Below, piece after piece: positions 54,093 to 63,004 of a stretch of DNA of 64,000 nucleotides. The notes below the pieces were generated by a model. The model was not told where the DNA came from. It worked only from the letters and a program-made list of their open reading frames with translations, and did not search any database. Made by a program: the position numbers and the translations under genes. The DNA comes from Pricia antarctica. Lineage in GTDB: Bacteria > Bacteroidota > Bacteroidia > Flavobacteriales > Flavobacteriaceae. Position 1 is the stretch's first letter. Every line of letters starts with the position of its first letter. The stretch lies in contig NZ_FNAO01000004.1 of NCBI RefSeq assembly GCF_900101815.1, positions 248,001-312,000 on the forward strand. Reading direction: 5' to 3'.

Positions 54093-54962
54093 TCATCCAC
54101 AAATTTTTTCAAGACAATGACGAATCAAGGCCTGGGTAGCCTTTTTCGGATGTTTGGAAAACTCCCCCGTCGCCCGATTGGCCAAAATACAGTTCATGGA
54201 AACGGCACGATGCCCTAGAAGTTTTGAAAGTCCGTATATACCCGAAGTTTCCATTTCAAGATTGGTAATCTGCCTCCCGTCGTATTGAAAGGAGCCCAGT
54301 TTTTCAATGAAACTATCTCCTTCGATATCCAATCGCAACCTTCGACCCTGTGGTCCATAAAACCCGGTACTGGTTACGGTTACGCCTAATCGTATACGAT
54401 TTGATAAAAGTAGTTTCGCTAAGGTATCGTCATAGGCGACAACGTAAGGTGCCGCTTTTTGTTCTGACCAGCCGCAATGTTTCACAAATGCTTTGGCCAT
54501 TTTAGGTTTCTGTACCCAACTACTATCATAAAAATGCAGGAGCCCGTCAAGACCTATGGCGTATTCGGTCATTAGAAAAGTGTCAACGGGAATATCGGCT
54601 TGGATGGCTCCTGAGGTTCCAATTCGGATAATATCGAGAGATTTTTTCCTAGCATGTACCCTCCGGCTTTCGAAATCAATGTTGACAAGGGCATCAAGCT
54701 CATTGAGCACGATATCGATATTGTCCGTTCCTATTCCGGTAGAAATAACGGTCAGCCGCTTTCCGTTGAGCAAGCCGGTATGTGTATGGAATTCACGTTT
54801 GCCTTTTTTGAGTTCTATGGTATCGAAAAACGAAGAGACTTCAGCGACCCGATCGGGATCGCCAACGGTAATGATATGATTCGCGATATCCTCCGGCAAT
54901 AGATTCAAATGATAGATGCTACCATCGGGATTGAGAATAAGTTCGGATGGGGGCAAGGTCAT
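54093..54962 (-). CDS. Nucleoside phosphorylase (uridine phosphorylase-like)
   Basis: This 289-residue protein resembles the PNP/UDP family. It has GDPDRVAEVSSFF near the start, STGIGTDNIDIVLNEL, IRIGTSGAI, and the Glu/Asp pair in NLEMETSGIYGLSKLLGHRA that contacts ribose and base. It cleaves nucleosides with phosphate for salvage. It follows the DUF1835 gene by one base on the minus strand and is probably co-transcribed with it. Confidence 0.88.
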   Translation of the reverse strand: MTLPPSELILNPDGSIYHLNLLPEDIANHIITVGDPDRVAEVSSFFDTIELKKGKREFHTHTGLLNGKRLTVISTGIGTDNIDIVLNELDALVNIDFESRRVHARKKSLDIIRIGTSGAIQADIPVDTFLMTEYAIGLDGLLHFYDSSWVQKPKMAKAFVKHCGWSEQKAAPYVVAYDDTLAKLLLSNRIRLGVTVTSTGFYGPQGRRLRLDIEGDSFIEKLGSFQYDGRQITNLEMETSGIYGLSKLLGHRAVSMNCILANRATGEFSKHPKKATQALIRHCLEKICG

Positions 54963-54963
54963 T

Positions 54964-55896
54964 CTATAATTTCAAGATCCTACTGGATTCTGTATTGAAG
55001 AGAAAATTGTATTTAAGGGCGCCGCCCAAGTAGACGTCATTGTCTTGAAGACAAGAATAATAACTTGTTTTATTTTCTAGAATTTCTGCACCCTTTTTGG
55101 TAAGACGAACGGGTTTAAATGAGGAAAACAATGGTTTTAACCTGACAAGTGCCCTTTCATATTGGATATCCCCAAAACCTAGAATCGCCTCTTTCTTATG
55201 TATTTCGGACATAAATACTTTTCGATTGGCAGGTTTCTGCTCCGCCGCCAGCCTTAAAATGTTGTTTTCCATGTCATTGAGACCGTTCTTGATACTGGGA
55301 AAACGATGTAAATGGGCCTGAATCGCTCCGGACAAATAATCAAACTGGAATTCGGAGTAATCCGAAAGATTTTCCAAACGGATGGGGTTATCGCTGCAAT
55401 AGAGTTGCCATACATAATCTGCATACTCGATATCATCTTGCGTCAGTTCTATCTTATGTGCATAATGACTCAACAATTGCTCATCGCTAAGATCGTGGAG
55501 GCTATACATTTTATCCGATTCATCTAGCTTACCCGTAGAAACCAAAGAAATGTGCGCATATTTTCGATGGGTCTTGAGCCAACTGAGTACAGCGATCATA
55601 TTGATCTGACAAAACAGATCATAATCGAACCAAAGCACGATTTCATCCTGCTGTTTGTGATTGCAAAGGGAACGATACTCCTTCAAAGTTTTTTCGATAA
55701 ACCAGGATTTGGAGACTTTGTAGTTTTTATTAAGAAATTCGAAGCGGGTTTTCCAAAAAGACTCGCTACCTACGCTGTTAAGTGTTTTGCCCTCGCAAAG
55801 CATCTCGCGCCACGTGATAATATCCCCTTTAAGAGATAAGGATTGTAATTTTTCCGTAAAATGGTCTCCGTTAGTAATGTGCAAAAGGGAACTCAT
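54964..55896 (-). CDS. DUF1835-family protein
   Basis: This 310-residue protein begins LLHITNGDHFTEKL, followed by GDIITWREMLCEGK and IVLWFDYDLFCQINMI, typical of DUF1835. A second C-terminal helical domain is seen (about 215-310). Function is unknown. It stands immediately upstream of the nucleoside phosphorylase, one base apart, which suggests a link to nucleotide metabolism, but this is inference. Confidence 0.8.
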   Translation of the reverse strand: MSSLLHITNGDHFTEKLQSLSLKGDIITWREMLCEGKTLNSVGSESFWKTRFEFLNKNYKVSKSWFIEKTLKEYRSLCNHKQQDEIVLWFDYDLFCQINMIAVLSWLKTHRKYAHISLVSTGKLDESDKMYSLHDLSDEQLLSHYAHKIELTQDDIEYADYVWQLYCSDNPIRLENLSDYSEFQFDYLSGAIQAHLHRFPSIKNGLNDMENNILRLAAEQKPANRKVFMSEIHKKEAILGFGDIQYERALVRLKPLFSSFKPVRLTKKGAEILENKTSYYSCLQDNDVYLGGALKYNFLFNTESSRILKL

Positions 55897-56013
55897 GCGG
55901 CTTGTTCTTTAGGTTCTCGAACATTAAAAGTAACATTAAATCAAGCCAAACAAAAATAATCTATGAAAATTGTCTTTTGTTTGTGAAAATTTACTTAAGA
56001 CACTCCCTATTAT

Positions 56014-56343
56014 CTAGCCTCCAACGCGCTTCACGGAAAATCCTTTTTCTTTTAAAATTTCCATGATACGGTCCCTATAATCCCCTTGAATGATGATTTT
56101 TTCGTTTTTAAACGACCCTCCCACGCCGAGTTCGGTCTTGAGTTCCTTGGCCAATTTTTTAAAATCACTTTGGGCTCCCGTATAGCCATCTAAGATGGTG
56201 ATCGGCTTTCCCTTTCGCTTTTCATATTTACAAAGAATCGGGTCGTCTTGTAGCCAGATATCTTCTTTAGTGTCGGGTTTAGTGATTTCTTCCGGAATTT
56301 TGTGGTCGGGGAAGAGGTCTTTAAGTTGGTCTTTTAAATCCAT
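56014..56343 (-). CDS. SUI1/eIF1-like translation factor (YciH family)
   Basis: This 109-residue protein carries the SUI1 fold: KRKGKPITILDGY, LKTELGVGGSFKN, and IIQGDYRDRIMEILKEKGF with the usual basic face. It resembles bacterial YciH and eIF1, which test initiation codon pairing. Its bacterial role is not firmly known. It lies downstream of the oxygenase gene on the same strand with a 104-bp gap. Confidence 0.92.
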   Translation of the reverse strand: MDLKDQLKDLFPDHKIPEEITKPDTKEDIWLQDDPILCKYEKRKGKPITILDGYTGAQSDFKKLAKELKTELGVGGSFKNEKIIIQGDYRDRIMEILKEKGFSVKRVGG

Positions 56344-56447
56344 ACTAAGGTATAAGCGTTTTTAGGAGAATACATTTTCAACCATCATGATATCGGTAAA
56401 CAAAACATCAATGGCATTTAATGATTACCGTTTTGTCAAAGTACTCC

Positions 56448-57398
56448 TTACTTTTTCACTAGCCCCAATTCCACCAGACGTTCGTTCAGATAAGCCCCTG
56501 CGGTAATATCCTCAAATTGCTTGGGATGTTTATCATCCACACAATTCTCCAGGCAATCCAACGGCATCTCGCTTATGGGATGCATGAAAAAGGGAATGGA
56601 ATACCGCGAAGTGCCCCACATTTCTTTAGGGGGATTGATAACTTTGTGGATGGTCGATTTCAGTTTGTTGTTCGTCAGCCGTGAAAGCATATCGCCCACA
56701 TTGATCATCAATTGATCGGGGCCGGCTATGGCATCGACCCATTCGTCCTTATGATTTTTCACTTGCAAGCCGCGACCTTGGGCCCCCATTAACAAAGTAA
56801 TTAAATTGATATCGCCATGCGCGGCGGCCCGTTCCGCGTTTTTTGGCTCCTCGGTAATGGGCGGATAGTGGATGGGGCGTAAAATAGAATTCCCATTCTT
56901 GATGTACGCGTCAAAATAGTTTTCTTCCAAACCAAGGTGTAAGGCAAGCGCCCGTAAGATGTACTTTGCCGTCTTTTCCAACATCTTGAACGTCTCTTTT
57001 CCTACGGTATTGAATTCTGGAAGTTCTGTGACAATCACATTATCGGGATATTCCGTTTCCAATAGCGGATTGTTCTCGACATACTGTCCGAAGTGCCAGA
57101 ATTCTTTCAAATCGCCCTCTTTTCTGCCTTTAGCGTGTTCTTTTCCAAAGGAAGTATACCCGCGTTGTCCGCCGATACCCTCAATTTCGTATTTGTCCTT
57201 CGTGTCTTGGTCCAAAGCAAAAAATTCCTTGATTTCCAGATAAAGTCTCTCCACCAATTCTTTGGATAGGAAGTGTCCGCTTAAGGCGACGAAACCAATA
57301 TCCTCAAAGGCTCCTCCGATCTCTCGTATGAATTTTTGCTTTTTGCTGGGGTCGTCGGAAACGAAATCCTGTAAATCTACGCTGGGTATCGCACTCAT
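56448..57398 (-). CDS. Isopenicillin N synthase-like 2OG-Fe(II) oxygenase
   Basis: This 316-residue jelly-roll oxygenase has an N-terminal DIOX_N region (SVDLQDFVSDDP, IGFVALSGH), the iron motif HGDINLITLL with His and Asp, a distal His in STIHKVINP, and the 2OG-binding R-x-S in RYSIPFF. The bacterial IPNS-like family oxidises diverse small molecules. The substrate is unknown. It stands alone between the eIF1-like factor and a palindrome-containing gap. Confidence 0.9.
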   Translation of the reverse strand: MSAIPSVDLQDFVSDDPSKKQKFIREIGGAFEDIGFVALSGHFLSKELVERLYLEIKEFFALDQDTKDKYEIEGIGGQRGYTSFGKEHAKGRKEGDLKEFWHFGQYVENNPLLETEYPDNVIVTELPEFNTVGKETFKMLEKTAKYILRALALHLGLEENYFDAYIKNGNSILRPIHYPPITEEPKNAERAAAHGDINLITLLMGAQGRGLQVKNHKDEWVDAIAGPDQLMINVGDMLSRLTNNKLKSTIHKVINPPKEMWGTSRYSIPFFMHPISEMPLDCLENCVDDKHPKQFEDITAGAYLNERLVELGLVKK

Positions 57399-57550
57399 GG
57401 CTATGCTTTTGAAGTTTGCCCAAAGTTAAGAAAAAGGGAGGCGAATCGCACAAAGTTCATAAAGGGTATTTTTGATTAAGCGCATATTTAGAAACCATGA
57501 TCTAATTCTTGATATGCTTTTTCTTACTTTTATCCAACGAAAAAAAATAA

Positions 57551-57620
57551 CCGCTATTCGCAAATCGCTTTGAGCTTTACGCCTTTTTTTGCTTAAGGCG
57601 TTTAGCGCAAAGCGAACAGC
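57551..57620. repeat. Nested imperfect palindrome, about 50 bases
   Basis: CGCTTTG (57566-57572) pairs with CAAAGCG (57608-57614), and ACGCCTT (57579-57585) pairs with AAGGCGT (57595-57601). A further GCT/AGC pair lies between. The whole can fold into one long hairpin upstream of the E1 gene. It could be a terminator for a convergent transcript, a REP-like element or a regulatory site. Confidence 0.5.
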
Positions 57621-57679
57621 AAATCAAAATTAAAGACTTTGTCTAATGGGGAGGGATTTTCCTCCTGAATGACAAATTG

Positions 57680-57709
57680 ATGGAGTACCAACGAATGGAG
57701 TACCAACGA
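57680..57709. repeat. Perfect 15-bp tandem duplication at the E1 start
   Basis: ATGGAGTACCAACGA occurs twice head to tail (57680-57694 and 57695-57709). It is in frame, so it adds five residues and a second start codon. Confidence 0.95.
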
Positions 57710-59671
57710 AAAGATATCGACAACAATACTCTGCTAAACCTCTATAAGCGGATGCTCAAACCCCGTATGATCGAGGAAAAAATGCTGATTTTATTACGGC
57801 AGGGCAAGATTTCGAAATGGTTCAGCGGTATCGGGCAGGAGGCTATTTCGGTTGGAGTGACCAGTGCAATGACAGCGGAAGAATATATTTTGCCCATGCA
57901 CCGAAATCTTGGCGTTTTTACGACTAGGGAAATCCCACTTCATCGCCTTTTTTCCCAATGGCAGGGTAAAGCGGGGGGATTTACCAAAGGCCGTGACCGT
58001 AGTTTCCATTTCGGGACGCAGGAGTATAAAATTGTGGGCATGATTTCACACTTAGGTCCGCAATTGGGGGTCGCGGATGGTATTGCGCTTGCCGATGTGC
58101 TACAAAATAGGGAACGTATCACGGCCGTATTTACGGGCGAAGGCGGTACTAGCGAAGGCGATTTTCACGAAGCCTTGAATATCGCATCGGTGTGGCAACT
58201 ACCCGTCCTATTTTGTATTGAAAATAATGGTTATGGACTCTCGACTCCCACAAGTGAGCAATACAATTGTGAAAATCTGGCGGACAGGGGTATAGGGTAT
58301 GGAATGGAATCGTATACGATTGATGGGAACAATATTTTGGACGTTTATAGCAAGGTGGGCGAGCTCGGCCAACGTATGCGAAAAAAGCCCGGGCCCGTAT
58401 TGTTGGAATTCAAAACGTTTCGGATGCGGGGCCATGAAGAGGCAAGCGGTACCAAATACGTGCCCGACGCCCTTATGGAAGAATGGGGCACAATGGACCC
58501 CATCGCCAACTACGAATCCTTTTTAAAGGAGGAAGGACTTTTGGACAACATCAAAATAGACCTCCAAAAAGCGGAAATCGAATCGGAAATCAACGAGCAC
58601 CTACAATTTGCCTTTGGAGAACATGAGGTAGATTTTGTCGAAAGTGATGAATTAAGTGATGTATATAAAGCGTTTGCCTATACCGAGGCTAGGTCGAATA
58701 ATGCAGGAGAAAAGATACGTTTAGTGGATGCTGTTTCCCAGGGCCTGAGACAATCCATGGAGCAACATGACAACTTGGTCATTATGGGACAGGATATCGC
58801 GGGTTACGGCGGCGTCTTTAAGGTTACTGAAGGTTTTGTGGATGCCTTCGGTACGTCACGCGTCCGAAATACCCCGATTTGTGAATCCGGTATTGTTGCG
58901 GCTGCGATGGGACTCTCCATTAACGGTATGAAGGCGGTGGTCGAGATGCAGTTTGCCGATTTTGCGAGCAGTGGTTTCAATCCGATTGTCAACTACCTGG
59001 CCAAATCACACTACCGTTGGGGCGAAAAGGCCGATGTAGTCATTCGCATGCCCTGTGGGGGCGATGTTGGGGCCGGTCCGTTTCATTCCCAGACCAATGA
59101 GGCCTGGTTTACAAAGACACCTGGGCTGAAAGTAGCCTATCCCGCGTTTCCTTTTGACGCGAAGGGACTTTTGGCCACGGCGATCAACGACCCCAATCCC
59201 GTGCTTTTTTTCGAGCACAAAGGGTTGTACCGAAGTGTTTATCAGGAGGTTCCAACGGGCTATTATACCCTTCCCTTTGGAAAGGCAGCGCTGTTAAAAG
59301 AAGGCCATGAAATTACTATCGTGTCCTACGGCGCAGGCGTCCATTGGGCATTGGAAATTCTAGGGAACCATCCTGAAATCAAAGCGGATCTTATTGATCT
59401 AAGAACCTTGATGCCTTTGGATATGACATCCATATATACATCCATCGAAAAAACGGGGAAACTGATTATCCTACAGGAAGACAGTCTTTTCGGAGGTATA
59501 TCCAGCGATATATCCGCCTTGGTCATGGAAAACCGTTTCGAGTATCTGGATGGACCCATAAAACGTGTGGGCAGTTTGGAAATGCCCATCCCGTTCTCAA
59601 AAAGGCTGGAAAACGGGTATCTACCCAAGGAAAGGTTCGTCGTGGCTTTAAAGGAATTATTGGCGTATTAA
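57680..59671 (+). CDS. Fused E1 alpha/beta 2-oxoacid dehydrogenase
   Basis: The N-terminal half (about residues 15-330) is an E1-alpha with the TPP-binding motif GEGGTSEGDFHEALN and a following NN. The C-terminal half (about 345-663) is an E1-beta with GQDIAGYGGVFKVTEG and NTPICESGIVAAAMG. The fusion decarboxylates a 2-oxoacid in a multienzyme complex, probably branched-chain type. E2 and E3 are not in the window. The N-terminus has a 15-base tandem duplication (MEYQR twice), so ATG 57680 and ATG 57695 are both possible starts. Confidence 0.9.
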   Translation: MEYQRMEYQRKDIDNNTLLNLYKRMLKPRMIEEKMLILLRQGKISKWFSGIGQEAISVGVTSAMTAEEYILPMHRNLGVFTTREIPLHRLFSQWQGKAGGFTKGRDRSFHFGTQEYKIVGMISHLGPQLGVADGIALADVLQNRERITAVFTGEGGTSEGDFHEALNIASVWQLPVLFCIENNGYGLSTPTSEQYNCENLADRGIGYGMESYTIDGNNILDVYSKVGELGQRMRKKPGPVLLEFKTFRMRGHEEASGTKYVPDALMEEWGTMDPIANYESFLKEEGLLDNIKIDLQKAEIESEINEHLQFAFGEHEVDFVESDELSDVYKAFAYTEARSNNAGEKIRLVDAVSQGLRQSMEQHDNLVIMGQDIAGYGGVFKVTEGFVDAFGTSRVRNTPICESGIVAAAMGLSINGMKAVVEMQFADFASSGFNPIVNYLAKSHYRWGEKADVVIRMPCGGDVGAGPFHSQTNEAWFTKTPGLKVAYPAFPFDAKGLLATAINDPNPVLFFEHKGLYRSVYQEVPTGYYTLPFGKAALLKEGHEITIVSYGAGVHWALEILGNHPEIKADLIDLRTLMPLDMTSIYTSIEKTGKLIILQEDSLFGGISSDISALVMENRFEYLDGPIKRVGSLEMPIPFSKRLENGYLPKERFVVALKELLAY

Positions 59672-59839
59672 GTCTGGATAAACGTATAACTACCTTGCAT
59701 TCGAGCCAATTTCTTATCGCTTTACAGCAATCGGGCATCCCTTAAAAAACGACATTTGCAATGCTATACGCTTAATTAATTAAAGCGATTTTTGTACGGC
59801 TCGGAAAAGACATTGAAATAACCTCTTAATTTTTAAAGT

Positions 59840-60316
59840 ATGATAAAATCTAGTGTATTACCCATTATAGTCAGTTTGCTCCTGTTTTCCTGCTCAACGA
59901 CCAAACAAGTCCGCGATGACCGCAAAACGGTCGACGGTACTTGGACGCTCAATGATGTCGGATATGAAAATAATGAGGGGGATTTTAAGGCCAAACTTTT
60001 TGATGATGCCTCCGCAGTCTGTTTTGAAGGTAGCACATGGTTTTTCAGGAACAACAACAGCACAGGTAGATATACGATTCAGCCCGGAAGTCTGTGCTCG
60101 GGCGGTGAACGCAATATTCGATGGTCCATTATCGAAAGTCAGGGGGGTGGCCAACAGTTACAGTTCAAATATATTGACGAAAAGAAGAATGATATCAACG
60201 GAAGAATCGGATATCGTTTGGATGTAGTATCTATTAGTCCTTCTCAAATGACCTTGAAATCGGATGTCACCGTTGACGGGAGTCCCGTATCGGTAGTTTA
60301 TAAATTTAATAGGTAG
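59840..60316 (+). CDS. Lipocalin-like lipoprotein
   Basis: This 158-residue protein begins with a lipoprotein signal (SLLLFSC). The mature part has a GTWTLNDVGYE start, beta-rich strands, and two Cys residues in the middle. It resembles the small lipocalin-family lipoproteins of flavobacteria. The ligand is unknown. It lies 33 bases upstream of the OmpA-like lipoprotein gene, with which it is probably co-transcribed. Confidence 0.78.
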   Translation: MIKSSVLPIIVSLLLFSCSTTKQVRDDRKTVDGTWTLNDVGYENNEGDFKAKLFDDASAVCFEGSTWFFRNNNSTGRYTIQPGSLCSGGERNIRWSIIESQGGGQQLQFKYIDEKKNDINGRIGYRLDVVSISPSQMTLKSDVTVDGSPVSVVYKFNR

Positions 60317-60349
60317 GGGTAAATAATCAATAATCTAAAATTCATCGGA

Positions 60350-61045
60350 ATGAAACATATTATAACAAAATCAGTATATATCGTCATGGTGCTTTCCATG
60401 ATCATCGGTTGTAAGACCGTTCAGAACGCAAACAACAAACAAAAAGGAGCCGTGGTAGGAGCCGGTAGTGGTGCAGCCATCGGTGGTGTCATCGGTAACA
60501 ACGTAGGCGACGGCAATAACACGGTATTAGGTGCCATTTTAGGTGCTGCCATTGGCGGCGTGGCAGGAGGCTTTATTGGAGATCGCATGGATCGCCAGGC
60601 GGAGCGTATCGAAGAAGAGATTCCAGGAGCCGAGGTGACACGGGTCGGCGAAGGTATCAACGTTACCTTTACCGAAGATCAAGGCGTATATTTCGATACC
60701 AGTAAATCGGATGTGAAAGGTACTTCTGCGACCACCTTGAATAGTATGGCCGATATTTTAAAAGAATATCCAAAAACCAATGTTTTGGTAGAAGGGCATA
60801 CCGATAGTGCCGGTCCGGATGATTATAATATGAACCTTTCAAAACAACGCGCCACGTCGGTAACGGAATATTTGGTTACTCAAGGTATTGACAAGAGTAG
60901 ATTGACCACAAAGTGGTACGGAGAGAACCAACCCGTCGGAGATAACACGACCAAGGAAGGCAAAGCAAAAAACCGCCGGGTCGAATTGGCCATTGTAGCG
61001 AGTGAGGCCCTTAAGAAAGAAGCGAAGCAGCAAGTGAAAGGATAA
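60350..61045 (+). CDS. OmpA-family lipoprotein with glycine zipper
   Basis: This 231-residue protein has a lipoprotein signal (SMIIGC), a glycine-zipper segment (GAGSGAAIGGVIGNN and repeats, about residues 33-80), and a C-terminal OmpA peptidoglycan-binding domain. That domain shows VLVEGHTDSAGPDDYN, the LSKQRATSV helix, and NRRVELAI. It likely links the outer membrane to peptidoglycan. A terminator follows at 61101-61124. Confidence 0.92.
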   Translation: MKHIITKSVYIVMVLSMIIGCKTVQNANNKQKGAVVGAGSGAAIGGVIGNNVGDGNNTVLGAILGAAIGGVAGGFIGDRMDRQAERIEEEIPGAEVTRVGEGINVTFTEDQGVYFDTSKSDVKGTSATTLNSMADILKEYPKTNVLVEGHTDSAGPDDYNMNLSKQRATSVTEYLVTQGIDKSRLTTKWYGENQPVGDNTTKEGKAKNRRVELAIVASEALKKEAKQQVKG

Positions 61046-61100
61046 AATTGCCGCTAAATCTTCAGTATGCCCTGCAGGATAATATTGTTGAATTCAGAAG

Positions 61101-61124
61101 TCCCGATCAAAATGGTCGGGATTT
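61101..61124 (+). terminator. Terminator after the OmpA-like gene
   Basis: TCCCGATC (61101-61108) and GGTCGGGA (61114-61121) form an 8-bp stem with one G-T pair and a five-base loop, followed by a short T run. Confidence 0.65.
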
Positions 61125-61151
61125 CCATTTTAATAACATACCTTTCAATAC

Positions 61152-62276
61152 ATGCGGCACTATGATGTTATTGTGGTAGGTGGGGGATTGGCTGGGTTGA
61201 CTTCCGCAATCGATTTATCCCAAAAAGGACATCGGGTCTTGGTCTTCGAAAAACAGCAGTATCCACATCACAAGGTTTGCGGCGAATATGTATCCAACGA
61301 GGTGGTACCGTATTTACGTGAATTGGGAATTTTTCTGGAGGCGAACGATGCGATACCTATTACCCATTTGAAATTGAGTACCATACAGGGAAAACGTATA
61401 GAAACCAAACTTCCCATGGGCGGAATGGGCATTAGCCGACATGCCTTTGACCATTTGCTATATAAACGTGCGGTGGTTACGGGTGCTGATTTTCAATTTC
61501 AAAATGTGATTTCCATTCAATTTAATAGCTCTGGTTTTGAAGTGGTTACGGATTTAAACGAAAAATTTACTTCAACCTTGGTTATCGGTGCTTACGGAAA
61601 ACGCAATGGACTCGATAAAGCTTTACATAGGGATTTCGCCAGAAAAAAATCTCCATGGCTAGCGGTAAAGGCGCATTATGTCTATGATGATTTTCCTAAA
61701 CATTGGGTGGCCCTGCATAATTTTGAAGGGGGATATGGCGGGTTGTCAAAAACTGAAACAGGCGCAGTTAATTTCTGCTATTTGGCCTCGTATGCCAGTT
61801 TTCAGAAAGAAAAGAATATCGATAGTTTTAATGACAACGTCGTGGCGCGGAATCCTTTTCTAAAAACGTTTTTAAGAGAGGCAACTCCTCTTTTTGACGA
61901 GCCCTTGAGTATTGCGCAAATCTCTTTCCATCCCAAAAAAGCGATCGAAAACCATATACTCATGTGCGGCGATACCGCGGGCCTGATACATCCGCTTTGC
62001 GGAAATGGTATGGCGATGGCGATACATAGCGCTAAAATCGCAGCGGAATTGATAGCTGATTTTTTGAAGAAGAATAACCAACAGCGCGCGCAGCTCGAAA
62101 ATGACTACCAAATGCAATGGAACCGGCATTTTAAACGACGGCTATGGATGGGAAGACGCTTACAGTCCCTTTTATTGAATCCTAGCATGTCCGCTATCGC
62201 GCTATCCGCTATGATTACCCAACCCCGGCTATTGCAAAAATTAATCAAGGGCACACACGGTAAACCGATACGATAA
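61152..62276 (+). CDS. FAD-dependent oxidoreductase (geranylgeranyl reductase-like)
   Basis: This 374-residue flavoprotein has an N-terminal dinucleotide fold DVIVVGGGLAGLTSAIDL, the KVCGEYVSNE segment, GISRHAFDHLLYKRA, and MCGDTAGLIHPLCGNGMAMA in the C-terminal part. It resembles geranylgeranyl reductase and PHBH-type hydroxylases. In the operon it precedes a methyltransferase and a type III polyketide synthase, so it probably hydroxylates or reduces the polyketide product. Its stop overlaps the next start (TAATG). Confidence 0.88.
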   Translation: MRHYDVIVVGGGLAGLTSAIDLSQKGHRVLVFEKQQYPHHKVCGEYVSNEVVPYLRELGIFLEANDAIPITHLKLSTIQGKRIETKLPMGGMGISRHAFDHLLYKRAVVTGADFQFQNVISIQFNSSGFEVVTDLNEKFTSTLVIGAYGKRNGLDKALHRDFARKKSPWLAVKAHYVYDDFPKHWVALHNFEGGYGGLSKTETGAVNFCYLASYASFQKEKNIDSFNDNVVARNPFLKTFLREATPLFDEPLSIAQISFHPKKAIENHILMCGDTAGLIHPLCGNGMAMAIHSAKIAAELIADFLKKNNQQRAQLENDYQMQWNRHFKRRLWMGRRLQSLLLNPSMSAIALSAMITQPRLLQKLIKGTHGKPIR

Positions 62277-63004
62277 TGACCAATTTTTCAAAAAGAAATA
62301 GAGATCCGGAACTGATGGACGACTGCGGTGTAGATGGAAATACGCTCAAAAAGGTTTTATATGATATAGACCGTACGAATACCCTATTGGGAGGTAATCG
62401 CATAACAATGAAGGGTGTAGAACGGTTGATACGGGAACATGACCAAATATCGTATACGATTTTGGATATGGGGTGTGGGAACGGCAGCATGCTTCGCGAG
62501 ATCGTAAAATTAGGGCGCCGTTTGGGTGTAACTATGGAAGCCATTGGTATCGACCTTAGTCAAAAAGGTTTGGATATCGCCAGAGCCGCATCCTCAGATT
62601 TTCCGGAGATACGTTATCTGAAACAGGACATATTGGCGTTGGCTCCCGAAGATTTAAAATGCGATATCTTGCTCTGTACCCTGACTATGCACCATTTCTA
62701 CGATGAAAATATCCCCATTTTTCTGAATCAGTTCACGAAATTGGCCTCTATCGGTATCGTAATCAACGATTTGCAAAGAAGTCCACTTGCATACCATCTT
62801 TTTAAGGGCTTTAGTGCTATTTTTATACGGACAAAAATCGCGAAACACGACGGATTGATATCCATACGGAGTGGCTTTACCAAAACAGAATTGGAAGGTT
62901 TTGCCAAAGACCTGACCTCGGTAAAACATGAGATACAATGGAAGTGGGCTTTTCGGTATCTATGGGTCATGCGGACCCAACGAACAAACGGAATATATGA
63001 ATGA
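62276..63004 (+). CDS. Class I SAM-dependent methyltransferase
   Basis: This 242-residue protein has the SAM-binding motif ILDMGCGNGSMLREIV and the downstream acidic IGIDLSQKGLDIARA. LLCTLTMHHFYDENIP resembles the motif of lipid or phenol O-methyltransferases. Its ATG overlaps the stop of the flavoprotein gene by one base. It overlaps the type III PKS gene by eight bases. The setting suggests it methylates the polyketide product. Confidence 0.88.
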   Translation: MTNFSKRNRDPELMDDCGVDGNTLKKVLYDIDRTNTLLGGNRITMKGVERLIREHDQISYTILDMGCGNGSMLREIVKLGRRLGVTMEAIGIDLSQKGLDIARAASSDFPEIRYLKQDILALAPEDLKCDILLCTLTMHHFYDENIPIFLNQFTKLASIGIVINDLQRSPLAYHLFKGFSAIFIRTKIAKHDGLISIRSGFTKTELEGFAKDLTSVKHEIQWKWAFRYLWVMRTQRTNGIYE

